NCBI GenBank assembly: GCA_017411305.1
Contig: JAFQQI010000107.1
Coordinates: 62,001-126,000, forward strand
Source of the DNA: Lachnospiraceae bacterium
GTDB lineage: Bacteria > Bacillota > Clostridia > Lachnospirales > Lachnospiraceae
DNA: 64,000 nucleotides
Direction: 5' to 3'
The notes beneath the pieces are model-generated. The model searched no databases. It saw only the letters and a program-made list of their open reading frames with translations, and was not told where the DNA came from. Positions 1 to 9,041 of this stretch are shown here, piece by piece (positions within the stretch are counted from its first letter, which is position 1; each line of letters starts with the position of its first letter). Made by a program: the position numbers and the translations under genes.

Positions 1-686
1 ACGGTGAGAGTGTAAGAGTTGTATCAATGGGTGATTTCTCCATGGAACTTTGCGGCGGTACTCATGTACAAAGTACAGGTGATATTGCTTTCTTTAAGAT
101 TTTATCCGAAAGCGGTGTTGCAGCAGGTGTCAGAAGAATCGAGGCCTTAACGGGAGCTAATGTAATGGCATACTATAAGGCTATGGAAGAGAATTTCTTA
201 AATGCGGTAAATGCAGCAAAAGCAACTCCGGCTACATTGGTTGATAAGATTCAGCATATGCAGGCAGAAGCAAAGGCAATGACTTCTGAAATTGAATCCT
301 TAAAGAGCAAAGCTGCAAAGGATGCTCTTGGTGATGTGATGAATCAGGTTGTGGAAGTGAAGGGTGTTAAGCTCCTTGCTACTAAAGTTCCCGGCGTTGA
401 TATGAACGGATTAAGAGATCTTGGAGATCAGTTGAAGGCAAAGCTTGGTGAAGGTGTTATTGTTCTGATTTCCGATGCAGACGGCAAAGTGAACATGGTT
501 GCTATGGCAACCGATGACGCAATGGCAAAGGGAGCCCATGCTGGTAACCTGATTAAAGGAATTGCGGCACTTGTAGGCGGTGGCGGCGGCGGTCGTCCCA
601 ATATGGCTCAAGCCGGCGGTAAGAATCCTGCAGGAATCGATGCAGCAATTGCAGAAGCTGCTAAGGTACTGGAAGGTCAGTTATAA
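1..686 (+). CDS. alaS: Alanyl-tRNA synthetase, C-terminal part (5' end outside window)
   Basis: The reading frame is open from the window edge (first full codon at base 3), so this is the tail of a longer gene and not a gene starting at the ATG at 27. The visible part begins in the editing domain: the motif CGGTHV supplies the Cys and His zinc/editing residues typical of AlaRS. A helical stretch follows, then a C-terminal DHHA1-like domain with the Gly-rich run GGGGGGRPNMAQAGG that family members carry near their end. The enzyme charges tRNA-Ala in the cytoplasm and hydrolyses mischarged Ser/Gly-tRNA. The gene is followed by the rpsU promoter with no obvious terminator between. The family is certain; only the truncation by the window edge limits the annotation. 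Confidence 0.96.
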   Translation, partial: GESVRVVSMGDFSMELCGGTHVQSTGDIAFFKILSESGVAAGVRRIEALTGANVMAYYKAMEENFLNAVNAAKATPATLVDKIQHMQAEAKAMTSEIESLKSKAAKDALGDVMNQVVEVKGVKLLATKVPGVDMNGLRDLGDQLKAKLGEGVIVLISDADGKVNMVAMATDDAMAKGAHAGNLIKGIAALVGGGGGGRPNMAQAGGKNPAGIDAAIAEAAKVLEGQL

Positions 687-702
687 TTTTTGAAAAATGT
701 TG

Positions 703-730
703 TTGACTTGCCATAAATTTGTGTTATAAT
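703..730 (+). promoter_or_regulatory. Sigma-A-type promoter of rpsU
   Basis: TTGACT (703-708), a 16-base spacer and a perfect TATAAT (725-730) lie about 85 bases upstream of the rpsU start. Confidence 0.8.
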
Positions 731-813
731 CGTTATTGTGCAAGTGTGTGCACAAATAAAAACCCAATCAGTCGTGTTACTAGGAAGGGACTGAAGGGAG
801 GTCAGGTGTAAGA

Positions 814-990
814 ATGTCAAATGTAATCGTAAAAGAGAACGAGACTTTAGATAGCGCTTTACGTCGTTTTAAGAGAAGTTGCGCAAAGGCTGGTATCCAG
901 CAGGAAATTCGTAAGAGAGAACATTACGAAAAGCCCAGCGTAAAACGTAAAAAGAAATCTGAAGCAGCAAGAAAACGTAAATACAACTAA
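814..990 (+). CDS. rpsU: 30S ribosomal protein S21
   Basis: A 58-residue basic protein beginning [20 protein letters not shown], matching the S21 family over its full usual length. The Arg/Lys-rich C-terminus ([15 protein letters not shown]) is typical of this small-subunit protein, which sits near the anti-Shine-Dalgarno end of 16S rRNA. An AGGGAGG ribosome binding site lies about 10 bases upstream. The gene has its own promoter and a strong hairpin terminator, so it appears to be a single-gene transcript between alaS and the carboxypeptidase gene. No anomalies were seen. Confidence 0.97.
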   Translation: MSNVIVKENETLDSALRRFKRSCAKAGIQQEIRKREHYEKPSVKRKKKSEAARKRKYN

Positions 991-1004
991 TTATATGTAT
1001 GCAG

Positions 1005-1034
1005 AGTCCTTGGCAGTGTTGCCAAGGACTTTTT
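1005..1034 (+). terminator. Rho-independent terminator of rpsU
   Basis: Eleven-base arms agtccttggca / tgccaaggact around a four-base loop, followed by a run of T. Confidence 0.9.
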
Positions 1035-1170
1035 GCGTTGAATGATAGAATAACAATGATACGGAAGATGCAATTTAAAAATTTATGCCTGTACAAATTT
1101 ATTGTATGACATTTTGGCAGAAAGCAACACATATTTATGGTAGTAGAATACATATGGGGAGAGATGGAAA

Positions 1171-2340
1171 GTGAATAAATTTTTAAAAGTAACCCTATGC
1201 TATACGATGAGTGTTGTGCTGTTTTTGATGATGCCGATGAGTGTGCAGGCAGTACCGGAAATCGAAGCGCCGTCTTACATTTTATTGGAGGCTTCTACAG
1301 GAAAAGTTATATGCGCAGAAAATGAAACGGAGAGAAGAAGTCCGGCAAGCATAACCAAAATCATGACGTTACTGTTGATTTTTGAACATTTGGAAACAGG
1401 AAGAATTAATTTAAATAGTGAAGTGATGACAAGTGCATATGCCAAGTCCATGGGAGGCTCACAGGTTTTCTTGGAAGAAGGCGAAATTCAAAGCCTTGAA
1501 ACCATTATTAAGTGTATTGCCATAGCTTCCGGCAATGATGCCAGTGTGGCTGCAGCAGAATTTATTGCGGGAAGTGAAACGGAATTTGTAAAGCTGATGA
1601 ATGATAAGGCAGCGCAACTCGGAATGACAGATACTCATTTTGAGGATTGCTGTGGGTTAAGTGATTCTGATAATCACTATACAACTGCAAAAGATGTGGC
1701 AATTATGTCAAGGGAGTTAATTACGAAATACCCGCAGGTGCTTGACTACACCAAAATCTGGATGGAGGATATTACTCATACCACAGCCCAGGGAAGTACA
1801 CAATTTACCCTATCCAGTACCAATAAGCTGCTAAAAATGTATGAGTGGACCACCGGATTAAAAACAGGTTCTACGAGTAAAGCCTTATATTGCCTTTCCG
1901 CAACCGCAAGCAAAGATAACATTGACATAATTGCGGTGGTTATGGGTTCGCCAAGTAATAAGGTGCGTTTTCAGGATGCGATGGCACTTTTGAATTATGG
2001 TTATAGTGTCAGTGCACTTTATGAGGATACCAATGAAGATAAGCTTCCTGTTGTGCCGGTAAAGGGCGGTGTGCAGGAAGGGGCAGCTTTGGTATATAAG
2101 GAACCTTTTCATTATTTAGATATTGAAGGGAATAATTTGACTGAAATAGAAAAAAGTATTGTACTACCGGAGTTTATACAAGCGCCCGTAAAGCGTGGAG
2201 ATGCGATAGGAGAAGCTGTGTATAAGCTAAACGGTCAGCGAATCGGAAGTGTATCCATTTTATCGGATGTTACAATAGAAGAGGCGAAATATTGGGATTA
2301 TGTCGGAAAGGTATGGAAACTGTTTTGTAGTTTTTCCTAA
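1171..2340 (+). CDS. D-alanyl-D-alanine carboxypeptidase (PBP5/DacF family), first paralogue
   Basis: A 389-residue secreted serine peptidase that trims the terminal D-Ala from peptidoglycan stem peptides outside the membrane. It starts at GTG behind a ggggagaga binding site. Residues 1-28 form a signal peptide ending near VQA. The three catalytic motifs of the S11 family are in order: SITK (60-63, nucleophile Ser60), SGN (120-122) and KTGS (231-234). After the peptidase domain comes the usual C-terminal beta-rich domain and a short end (WDYVGKVWKLFCSFS) that may be a membrane-associating helix. A second paralogue with the same motifs lies at 5375. Which paralogue corresponds to vegetative DacA or sporulation-type DacF/DacB cannot be told from sequence alone. 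Confidence 0.93.
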   Translation: MNKFLKVTLCYTMSVVLFLMMPMSVQAVPEIEAPSYILLEASTGKVICAENETERRSPASITKIMTLLLIFEHLETGRINLNSEVMTSAYAKSMGGSQVFLEEGEIQSLETIIKCIAIASGNDASVAAAEFIAGSETEFVKLMNDKAAQLGMTDTHFEDCCGLSDSDNHYTTAKDVAIMSRELITKYPQVLDYTKIWMEDITHTTAQGSTQFTLSSTNKLLKMYEWTTGLKTGSTSKALYCLSATASKDNIDIIAVVMGSPSNKVRFQDAMALLNYGYSVSALYEDTNEDKLPVVPVKGGVQEGAALVYKEPFHYLDIEGNNLTEIEKSIVLPEFIQAPVKRGDAIGEAVYKLNGQRIGSVSILSDVTIEEAKYWDYVGKVWKLFCSFS

Positions 2341-2393
2341 GTTATGGTAAAATGAAAAATAATGATAAGATATGACAAGGCAGAGGAAAAGAA

Positions 2394-3260
2394 ATGGATA
2401 TCATTTTAGTGTTCATAGCTGTGGCAGTAGGTTTTTTCCTGATAGTTATGGCAATCGATTGCCATCGGTTTGTAATCAAAGAGTATACCTGCAGTTCCCC
2501 AAAGCTTTATCAGGAAGGGAAGATTGTACTTTTATCGGATTTGCATAACAAGTCTTTCGGAAAGAACAATGAAAAACTGATTAAGGCTATCCATAAGCAG
2601 AACCCAAATATGATTGTAATTGCCGGCGATATGTATACTTCATCGCCCAAGGAGGATAACGCCGGGGCGGCAGATTTTGTCTGCGCTCTGGCGGGGAAAT
2701 ATCCGGTTTATTACGGAAACGGTAATCATGAGCATAAAACCAAGCTTTATACTGATGTGTTCGGAAAACGGTATCAAAGCTATGCAAACAGACTGAAGGA
2801 AGCAGGAGTGGTTATGCTGGAAAATGAAAGAATTATCCTTCCGGCATATAACATGGAAATTTGCGGGGCTGAAATCGGGCGTGAATATTACGGAAAATTT
2901 AAAACAAAAAAGATGCCGGTTTCCTATATGGAAAAATTATTGGGTAAGGTAGCAGAGAATACATTTACTCTGTTAATTGCACACAATCCTGACTATTTTG
3001 AAACCTATGCATCCTGGGGGGCAGATCTGACCGTGTCGGGACATGTACACGGCGGATTGATGGTGTTACCACTTCTGGGAGGAGTGATATCTCCAAGCCT
3101 TAAGCTGTTTCCGAAATATGACGGAGGGGAGTTTAGGGATGGAAAACACACAATGATTCTGGGAAGAGGGCTGGGTACCCATACATTACCTATCCGGATT
3201 TTTAATCCGGGGGAGCTGGTAGTGATTCATTTAAAGCCTGTGCCGCAGAAGGTTGACTGA
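2394..3260 (+). CDS. Membrane-anchored metallophosphoesterase (calcineurin-like)
   Basis: A 288-residue protein with an N-terminal membrane anchor (about residues 4-22) and a calcineurin-like phosphoesterase domain. The metal-binding motifs are complete: DLH (49-51), GD (78-79), GNGNHE (108-113), AHNPD (196-200) and GHVHGG (216-221). This arrangement resembles the YkuE/YaeI-type phosphodiesterases, which hydrolyse phosphoester substrates at the membrane surface; the actual substrate cannot be predicted. It lies 53 bases after the carboxypeptidase and 57 bases before deoC, all on the same strand. An agagg binding site is 8 bases upstream of the ATG. Confidence 0.88.
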   Translation: MDIILVFIAVAVGFFLIVMAIDCHRFVIKEYTCSSPKLYQEGKIVLLSDLHNKSFGKNNEKLIKAIHKQNPNMIVIAGDMYTSSPKEDNAGAADFVCALAGKYPVYYGNGNHEHKTKLYTDVFGKRYQSYANRLKEAGVVMLENERIILPAYNMEICGAEIGREYYGKFKTKKMPVSYMEKLLGKVAENTFTLLIAHNPDYFETYASWGADLTVSGHVHGGLMVLPLLGGVISPSLKLFPKYDGGEFRDGKHTMILGRGLGTHTLPIRIFNPGELVVIHLKPVPQKVD

Positions 3261-3317
3261 AAAAATCTGACATGGTAAAATACAACAGTTCAATAGTAAT
3301 TGATTGGGAGGAGAACA

Positions 3318-3956
3318 ATGTTAAATACAAAATTATTTGATCATACAATTTTAAAAGCAGACGCTACAAAGGAAGCAGTAATTAAGATTTGCAAGGAGGC
3401 GAAGGAGCACAGCTTTATGTCAGTCTGTGTGAATGGCTATTATACTTCTTTAGTAGCCAAAGAACTTGAAGGAAGTGATGTGAAGGTATGTACCGTAGTA
3501 GGATTTCCATTAGGACAGATGAGTACAGCAGCCAAAGCCGCAGAAACCATGCTTGCCGTAGCAGACGGTGCAGATGAAATAGATATGGTTATTAATGTAG
3601 GTGCTTTAAAGGATCAAGACTATGAGGTAGTGCTTTCTGATATTAAGGCAGTAAAAAAAGCCTGCGGCAATGCATTACTTAAGGTTATTATCGAAACCTG
3701 TCTTTTGACAGAGGAGGAAAAGGTGAAAGCTTGTGAACTTTCCAAAGAAGCAGGAGCCGATTTCGTAAAAACATCTACCGGTTTTTCAACCGGAGGAGCA
3801 ACTGCTGAGGATGTGGCACTTATGAGACGTTGCGTGGGCGAAGAGATGGGGGTAAAGGCATCAGGCGGTATCCGAAATAAAGAAACTGCAATCGCAATGA
3901 TAGAAGCCGGTGCCAGCAGATTGGGAACCAGCGCCACCATAGCAATTTGTGAATAG
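3318..3956 (+). CDS. deoC: Deoxyribose-phosphate aldolase
   Basis: A class I aldolase of 212 residues that cleaves 2-deoxyribose-5-phosphate to acetaldehyde and glyceraldehyde-3-phosphate in deoxynucleoside catabolism. The Schiff-base lysine is K151 in [11 protein letters not shown], and the [10 protein letters not shown] segment (86-95) is characteristic. I choose the ATG at 3318 because a GGGAGGAG binding site lies just before it; an upstream in-frame TTG at 3300 would place that site inside the gene. It is not in a deoxynucleoside operon here: its neighbours are a phosphoesterase and scpA, 11 bases downstream, so it may simply be co-transcribed with scpAB. Confidence 0.96.
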   Translation: MLNTKLFDHTILKADATKEAVIKICKEAKEHSFMSVCVNGYYTSLVAKELEGSDVKVCTVVGFPLGQMSTAAKAAETMLAVADGADEIDMVINVGALKDQDYEVVLSDIKAVKKACGNALLKVIIETCLLTEEEKVKACELSKEAGADFVKTSTGFSTGGATAEDVALMRRCVGEEMGVKASGGIRNKETAIAMIEAGASRLGTSATIAICE

Positions 3957-3967
3957 AGAGGACAAGC

Positions 3968-4714
3968 ATGGCAATATCGGTGAAACTGGAAGTGTTTGAA
4001 GGTCCGTTGGACCTTTTGCTTCATCTGATAGAAAAAAATAAAGTGGATATTTATGATATTCCCATTGTTGAAATAACGGCACAATATCTGGAGTACATAC
4101 AGAATATGGAAACAGAGGACATGAATATTATGAGTGAGTTCCTTGTTATGGCAGCAACTTTACTTGATATTAAGTGTAAGATGTTGCTTCCCAAAGAAGT
4201 GAACGAAGAAGGCGAAGAAGAAGATCCCAGAGCAGAACTGGTACAGAAACTGTTGGAATATAAGATGTATAAATATATGTCTTATGAGCTGAAGGACAGG
4301 CAGGTGGATGCAGGAAGAACCTTATTTAAAGGAAAAACACTTCCCAAAGAAATTGAAGATTATAAACCGCCGGTTGATATGGAAGAGCTTTTGGGCGATG
4401 CGGATTTAAATAAGCTTCAGATGTTGTTTAAAACTGTCATGAGAAGACAGGAGGACAAAATAGACCCTGTCAGAAGCACCTTCGGAAAAATTGAAAAAGA
4501 TGAAATTGACATAGAAGCAAAAGCCGGTTATGTGGAAGAATATGTCAGAAACCACAGAACATTCAGTTTCAGGGAGCTTTTGGAGAAGCAACGCAGCAAA
4601 ATGGAGATTATCGTTACTTTTTTGATTATTTTGGAAATGATGAAAATCGGCAAAATTTCCATTGTGCAGGAAAAGATTTTTGATGATATTATGATTACGT
4701 CAAATGCAGAATAA
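3968..4714 (+). CDS. scpA: Segregation and condensation protein A
   Basis: A 248-residue kleisin that bridges the SMC heads in the Smc-ScpAB condensin. The N-terminus (VKLEVFEGPLDLLLHLIEK) is the signature that contacts the SMC neck, and MATLLDIKCKMLLPKE-like residues around 60-75 follow as in the family. An acidic central linker with EEGEEEDPRAEL is followed by the C-terminal winged-helix segment (FRELLEKQRSKMEIIVTFLIILEMMK). It is directly followed by scpB, as in most firmicutes. Confidence 0.96.
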   Translation: MAISVKLEVFEGPLDLLLHLIEKNKVDIYDIPIVEITAQYLEYIQNMETEDMNIMSEFLVMAATLLDIKCKMLLPKEVNEEGEEEDPRAELVQKLLEYKMYKYMSYELKDRQVDAGRTLFKGKTLPKEIEDYKPPVDMEELLGDADLNKLQMLFKTVMRRQEDKIDPVRSTFGKIEKDEIDIEAKAGYVEEYVRNHRTFSFRELLEKQRSKMEIIVTFLIILEMMKIGKISIVQEKIFDDIMITSNAE

Positions 4715-4734
4715 GATAGAACCGTTAGGAGGAA

Positions 4735-5310
4735 ATGATTTTGGAGAAACAACAGGCAAAAGCAGTGCTTGAAGCTATTTTGTTTACCATGGGAGAATCT
4801 GTGGAAGTTGACAGGCTTGCTGCTGTCATTGAGGAAGATAAAAAGGTTACGAAAGAGCTTCTGCTCCAAATGAAACAGGAATATGAAGAAAGAGATGGCG
4901 GAGTTACGCTGATTGAACTTGAGGACTCTTTTCAGATGTGTACCAAGGGAGAAATGTACGAGTATTTGATTAAGATTGCTAAGACTCCCAGAAAGTATGT
5001 GCTTACCGATACTTTATTGGAAACGTTATCTATCATTGCCTATAAGCAACCGATTACCAGAGTAGAAATTGAAAAAATCAGAGGAGTCAGTTGTGATCAT
5101 GCAGTGAATCGTTTGGTAGAATTTGGATTGATTGCTGAGGTTGGCAGAATGGATGCGCCGGGAAGACCTCTTTTGTTTGGTACAACGGAAGAATTTTTGC
5201 GAAGCTTCGGCGTGAAGTCACTTGAAGAATTACCGGAGCTTTCTGCCATGCAGATAGAAGAGTTTAAAGAGCAGGCAGAGCAGGAAATCAGCTTATCGGT
5301 AGATGTATAA
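4735..5310 (+). CDS. scpB: Segregation and condensation protein B
   Basis: A 191-residue partner of ScpA in the Smc-ScpAB chromosome condensation complex, made of two winged-helix domains. Family hallmarks visible are AVLEAILFTMGE near the N-terminus, ETLSIIAYKQPITRVEIEKIRG in the second winged helix and GRMDAPGRPLLFGTT. The start is ambiguous: ATG at 4735 is only two bases from AGGAGG (4727-4732), whereas the in-frame TTG at 4741 is at the preferred eight-base distance. Initiation at TTG would give MEKQQAK. The gene is 20 bases downstream of scpA, in the same operon. Confidence 0.95.
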   Translation: MILEKQQAKAVLEAILFTMGESVEVDRLAAVIEEDKKVTKELLLQMKQEYEERDGGVTLIELEDSFQMCTKGEMYEYLIKIAKTPRKYVLTDTLLETLSIIAYKQPITRVEIEKIRGVSCDHAVNRLVEFGLIAEVGRMDAPGRPLLFGTTEEFLRSFGVKSLEELPELSAMQIEEFKEQAEQEISLSVDV

Positions 5311-5374
5311 GTAAGGGATATTAAGAGGCTGTTTTACATATAAATGGATAAAGAGGGAAAACGGAAGTGTTTTA

Positions 5375-6658
5375 ATGTCTTATTTACGGAAATTAGCAGC
5401 AGCAGTTTTATTGATTTCGTCACTTGGTTTTGGAAGCATACCATTACAGGAAGCTAAGCCAGAAAATAGTACAAACTTGCAATTATACGCCCAATCGGCA
5501 GTTCTGATGGATGCCGGTTCCGGGCGTATTTTATATGAAAAAAACGGATATGAGAGCAGGCCTATGGCCAGCACAACAAAAATTATGACATGTATTTTGG
5601 CATTGGAATGCGGTAATTTGGAAGATTATGTAGAAGTATCCTCCTATGCTGCCGGAATGCCTAAGGTAAAACTTGGAATGCAGGCAGGAGAATATTACCG
5701 CATGGAAGATTTGCTGTATTCCCTGATGCTGGAATCCCACAATGATTCGGCAGTTGCCATTGCGGAGCATATAGGCGGCAGTGTGGAAGGCTTTGCAAAA
5801 ATGATGAACCAAAAAGCAAGAGATTTAGGTTGTTACGATACCTATTTTATTACACCAAACGGTTTGGATGCTACAGCCACCACGTCAGGCGGTGATACAA
5901 AAATCCATTCTACTACGGCAGCAGATTTGGCAAAAGTTATGTCTTATTGCATCATGAAATCACCGGAGAAGGATACTTTTTTAGAAATTACAAGGACCGT
6001 TTCTTATCAAATGAATAATTACCGGGAAGAAAACGGAAGTTTTATACCGGGAAAGCGAAACTTTGTCTGTAATAATCATAATGCATTTCTCAATATGATG
6101 GAGGGGGCACTTTCCGGAAAAACAGGCTTTACCGGAAATGCAGGATATTGTTATGTGGGTTCTCTGAAACGGGATGAGAGGACTTACGTGGTGGCTTTGC
6201 TTGCCTGCGGATGGCCCAATCATAAAAGCTACAAATGGAGTGATACAAAAACATTGATGAATTATGGATTGGAAAATTTTGAATATCATTCCATTTCAGA
6301 GGTAAAGCCGGAGAAAGCATGTTATTTACCTATCCGGGTAGCGAAGGGACAGACAAAATGTTTGGGCGAGATTTCTTATGTGCCGATAGAGGTTGGAAAA
6401 ACAGTTGAGTTAAGGGCATGTGAAGGAGTGCTGCTTCGGGAGAATGAACAAATTCAAGTAATATGTAAGAAAGAGACTATTCTTGATGCCCCTGTTTTGA
6501 CAGGGGATGAAGTGGGAAGTATCAGTTATCTGGTAGGAGATGAAGTGTATCGGATTGAATATCTGACAGCAGCCTATGATGTGCCTGCAATTAACCTGAT
6601 ATGGTGTGTGAAACAGGTGTTGAGCAACTATATCAGATTTTGTGGATATAGAAGATAA
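5375..6658 (+). CDS. D-alanyl-D-alanine carboxypeptidase, second paralogue
   Basis: A 427-residue S11-family peptidase with a signal peptide (about 1-27) and the catalytic motifs STTK (66-69), SHN (121-123) and KTG (249-251). It would remove terminal D-Ala from peptidoglycan pentapeptides outside the membrane. The C-terminus (about 400-427, AINLIWCVKQVLSNYIRFCGYRR region) is a hydrophobic/amphipathic helix fitting the membrane anchor of these enzymes. It is 64 bases downstream of scpB; a dac gene next to scpAB is a recurring firmicute arrangement. The central region contains an insertion compared with the paralogue at 1171 (TATTSGGDTKIHSTT around 168-181). Confidence 0.93.
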   Translation: MSYLRKLAAAVLLISSLGFGSIPLQEAKPENSTNLQLYAQSAVLMDAGSGRILYEKNGYESRPMASTTKIMTCILALECGNLEDYVEVSSYAAGMPKVKLGMQAGEYYRMEDLLYSLMLESHNDSAVAIAEHIGGSVEGFAKMMNQKARDLGCYDTYFITPNGLDATATTSGGDTKIHSTTAADLAKVMSYCIMKSPEKDTFLEITRTVSYQMNNYREENGSFIPGKRNFVCNNHNAFLNMMEGALSGKTGFTGNAGYCYVGSLKRDERTYVVALLACGWPNHKSYKWSDTKTLMNYGLENFEYHSISEVKPEKACYLPIRVAKGQTKCLGEISYVPIEVGKTVELRACEGVLLRENEQIQVICKKETILDAPVLTGDEVGSISYLVGDEVYRIEYLTAAYDVPAINLIWCVKQVLSNYIRFCGYRR

Positions 6659-6713
6659 AAAACAATATTTATGGTATGGAATAAAAAATATGTAAAATTT
6701 GAAAATTCGTGCT

Positions 6714-6741
6714 TTGCGAAAGTGCGCTTTTGTGTTATACT
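6714..6741 (+). promoter_or_regulatory. Promoter of the Na+-decarboxylase operon
   Basis: TTGCGA (6714-6719), a 16-base spacer and TATACT (6736-6741). The leader that follows holds a perfect six-base inverted repeat, tgggca / tgccca (6758-6763 and 6769-6774), of unknown role. Confidence 0.65.
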
Positions 6742-6821
6742 GCTATAGACGCAATCATGGGCAAAGTCTGCCCAGGCGAACAAAGTTATTATTTTTTTAA
6801 TATAAAATGGAGGGCTGAAAA

Positions 6822-8252
6822 ATGAGTACTACTTCACAGGCGAGTCAAAGAATAGCAGCTTTACTCGATGAAAACAGTTTCGTTGAAATTGGTGCAATGG
6901 TAACAGCAAGAAGCACTGACTTCAATCTGAAACAGACAGAAACTCCTTCTGACGGTGTTATAACCGGTTATGGAGTAATTGGTGGCAACCTTGTGTATGT
7001 TTACAGCCAGGATGCATCCGTTTTAAACGGTTCCGTTGGCGAAATGCATGCAAAGAAAATTGCTAATCTCTATGATCTGGCACTGAAAACAGGCGCACCT
7101 GTTATCGGTCTTATCGATTCTGCCGGACTTAGATTACAGGAAGCAACAGATGCTTTAAACGGATTTGGTGAAATCTATTTAAAACAGGCTATGAGTTCAG
7201 GTGTAATCCCTCAGATTACAGCTGTTTTCGGAGCTTGCGGCGGCGGACTTGCATTAATTCCTACTTTAACAGACTTTACATTTATGGAAGAGAAGAAAGC
7301 AAAATTGTTTGTAAATTCTCCCAATGCATTAGACGGAAACGAAATCGGCAAGTGTGATACTTCTGCCGCTAAGTTCCAGAGTGAAGAAGCAGGTATTGTT
7401 GATGTGGTTGCAGATGAGGCAACTGTTCTTGCAGAAATCAGAAGCCTTGTATGTATGCTTCCTGCAAATAATGAAGATGATATGTCCTTCGATGAATGCA
7501 CAGATGACTTAAACAGAGCATGTGCAGGAATCGAAAATTGTGTAGGAGATACTTCTATTGCACTTTCCCAGATATCAGATAACGGCGTTGTGTTTGAAGT
7601 GAAGCGTGATTATGCAAAAGAAATGGTAACAGCATTCATCAAAGTAAATGGTGTTACTGTAGGTGCTGTTGCAAACCGCAGCGAAGTATACGGAGAAGAC
7701 GGTGCAGTTGCGGAGAAGTATGATGCAGTGCTTACAGCAGCAGGTTGTGATAAAGCAGCTGACTTTGTTACATTCTGTGATGCATTTAACATTCCCGTAT
7801 TAACTCTTACCAATGTAAAGGGCTTTAAGGCTGATAAGTGCAATGAAAAGAAGATTGCAAAGGCAGCAGCAAAGCTTACATACGCGTTTGCAAACGCAAC
7901 AGTTCCCAAAGTAAATGTAGTAATCGGACAGGCTTACGGAAGTGCATATGTTGCTATGAACTCTAAGGCTATCGGTGCTGATATTACCATTGCATGGCCT
8001 GATGCAGAAATCGGCTGTATGGATTCTAAGCTTGCAGCTAAGATTATTTGTGACGGACAGGGCGCTGATGCAATCGATGCATGTGCCAAAGAATATGCAG
8101 CATTACAGGCAAGTGCTGTAAGTGCAGCTAAGAGAGGTTATGTAGATCAGATCGTTGAACCCGTTGATACCAGAAAATATGTTATCGGCGCATTTGAGAT
8201 GCTGTTTACCAAGAGGGAAGAGCGTCCGGCTAAAAAGCATGGTACAGTATAG
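6822..8252 (+). CDS. Carboxyltransferase subunit, MmdA/AccD-PccB superfamily
   Basis: A 476-residue member of the crotonase-fold carboxyltransferase family, the group that includes methylmalonyl-CoA decarboxylase alpha and propionyl-CoA carboxylase beta. It moves a carboxyl group between an acyl-CoA and biotin. The N-terminal half has IDSAGLRLQEA (98-108) and the oxyanion-hole motif GACGGG (137-142). The C-terminal half has GQAYGSAYVAMNSK (around 365-380), the second oxyanion motif. It is slightly shorter than the usual 510 or so residues, lacking part of the N-terminal extension. It opens an operon with an OadG-like subunit, biotin carrier, beta subunit and a second carboxyltransferase of the OadA type. 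The acyl-CoA substrate is not determined; methylmalonyl-CoA or malonyl-CoA are the obvious possibilities. Confidence 0.85.
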   Translation: MSTTSQASQRIAALLDENSFVEIGAMVTARSTDFNLKQTETPSDGVITGYGVIGGNLVYVYSQDASVLNGSVGEMHAKKIANLYDLALKTGAPVIGLIDSAGLRLQEATDALNGFGEIYLKQAMSSGVIPQITAVFGACGGGLALIPTLTDFTFMEEKKAKLFVNSPNALDGNEIGKCDTSAAKFQSEEAGIVDVVADEATVLAEIRSLVCMLPANNEDDMSFDECTDDLNRACAGIENCVGDTSIALSQISDNGVVFEVKRDYAKEMVTAFIKVNGVTVGAVANRSEVYGEDGAVAEKYDAVLTAAGCDKAADFVTFCDAFNIPVLTLTNVKGFKADKCNEKKIAKAAAKLTYAFANATVPKVNVVIGQAYGSAYVAMNSKAIGADITIAWPDAEIGCMDSKLAAKIICDGQGADAIDACAKEYAALQASAVSAAKRGYVDQIVEPVDTRKYVIGAFEMLFTKREERPAKKHGTV

Positions 8253-8269
8253 AAAGGATGATACTTAAT

Positions 8270-8989
8270 ATGAAAAAATGGTTATTAGTATTAGGTATGA
8301 TCACCTGTATGCTCGGACTGACAGCATGTGGCGGACAGAAGGAAGTGATACCTTTTGTAACAGACGAACAAGCTAAAGAAGTTGCTCTTTATAATATTGA
8401 GACCATTAATCAGATTGTGGTAACAGGGCAACAGGGACAGCTTGCTGAAGACTGGCAGATTGCGGCAGTTGAAAGCTGGGAAGCTGCCCTTGAGGACATG
8501 GGTGATTATCAGAATGTTGTTTCCGTTGAAACATCATTAGATGAGAAAGACGGTGTAATTAATGCTACGATACAGGGTAGCAAGAAGCAGGCAATTGTTG
8601 AATTTGTTTTCGAAGATCAGATGTTAACGGCAATTACTACCAATGTTGTATATTCTTTTGCTGAGAATATGGAAAAGGCAGCATTGAATACTTTACTTGG
8701 AATGGGAACGGTATTTGCAGTACTAATATTAATCAGTCTGATTATCGGTTGCTTTGGCTTTATTCCAAAGATTCAGGCTATGTTCAACAAGAAGTCTAAA
8801 GAAGAAGTAAAGGCAGAAGCGGTTGATAATACCATCGCACAAATTATCGAGAAAGAAGAACTTTCTGACGATTTGGAGCTGGTAGCAGTCATTGCGGCAG
8901 CTATTGCGGCAAGCGAAGGTGCGGCATCTACCGACGGTTTTGTAGTAAGAAGTATTAAGCGTGCCGGCAATAAGTGGCAGAGAGCTTAA
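8270..8989 (+). CDS. OadG-like decarboxylase subunit with lipoprotein N-terminus
   Basis: A 239-residue protein. The first 20 residues are a lipoprotein signal with lipobox LTAC, followed by an extracytoplasmic domain of about 120 residues. A single membrane helix (LGMGTVFAVLILISLIIGCFGF) and a cytoplasmic tail follow. The tail ends with ELVAVIAAAIAASEGA and GFVVRSIKRAGNKW, which is typical of OadG/gamma-type subunits that assemble the Na+-pump decarboxylase. The start is uncertain: ATG at 8258 abuts the AAAGG site, so the ATG at 8270 is preferred. The added lipid-anchored outer domain is more than the minimal gamma subunit. It is encoded 17 bases after the carboxyltransferase. Confidence 0.8.
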   Translation: MKKWLLVLGMITCMLGLTACGGQKEVIPFVTDEQAKEVALYNIETINQIVVTGQQGQLAEDWQIAAVESWEAALEDMGDYQNVVSVETSLDEKDGVINATIQGSKKQAIVEFVFEDQMLTAITTNVVYSFAENMEKAALNTLLGMGTVFAVLILISLIIGCFGFIPKIQAMFNKKSKEEVKAEAVDNTIAQIIEKEELSDDLELVAVIAAAIAASEGAASTDGFVVRSIKRAGNKWQRA

Positions 8990-9041
8990 GTGCAAACAAT
9001 AAAATAGAATTGTAAATGTAAAATTACAGGAGGATTTAGTA

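Noticed and set aside
27..686. alaS as a short gene starting at ATG 27
   Set aside because: The frame is open to the window edge and codes for the upstream part of the AlaRS editing region.
3620..4084. Minus-strand ORF over deoC/scpA
   Set aside because: It is antisense to two well-supported genes and has no recognisable domain or binding site.
6758..6774. Riboswitch in the decarboxylase leader
   Set aside because: Only a simple six-base hairpin is visible; it matches no riboswitch class known to me.
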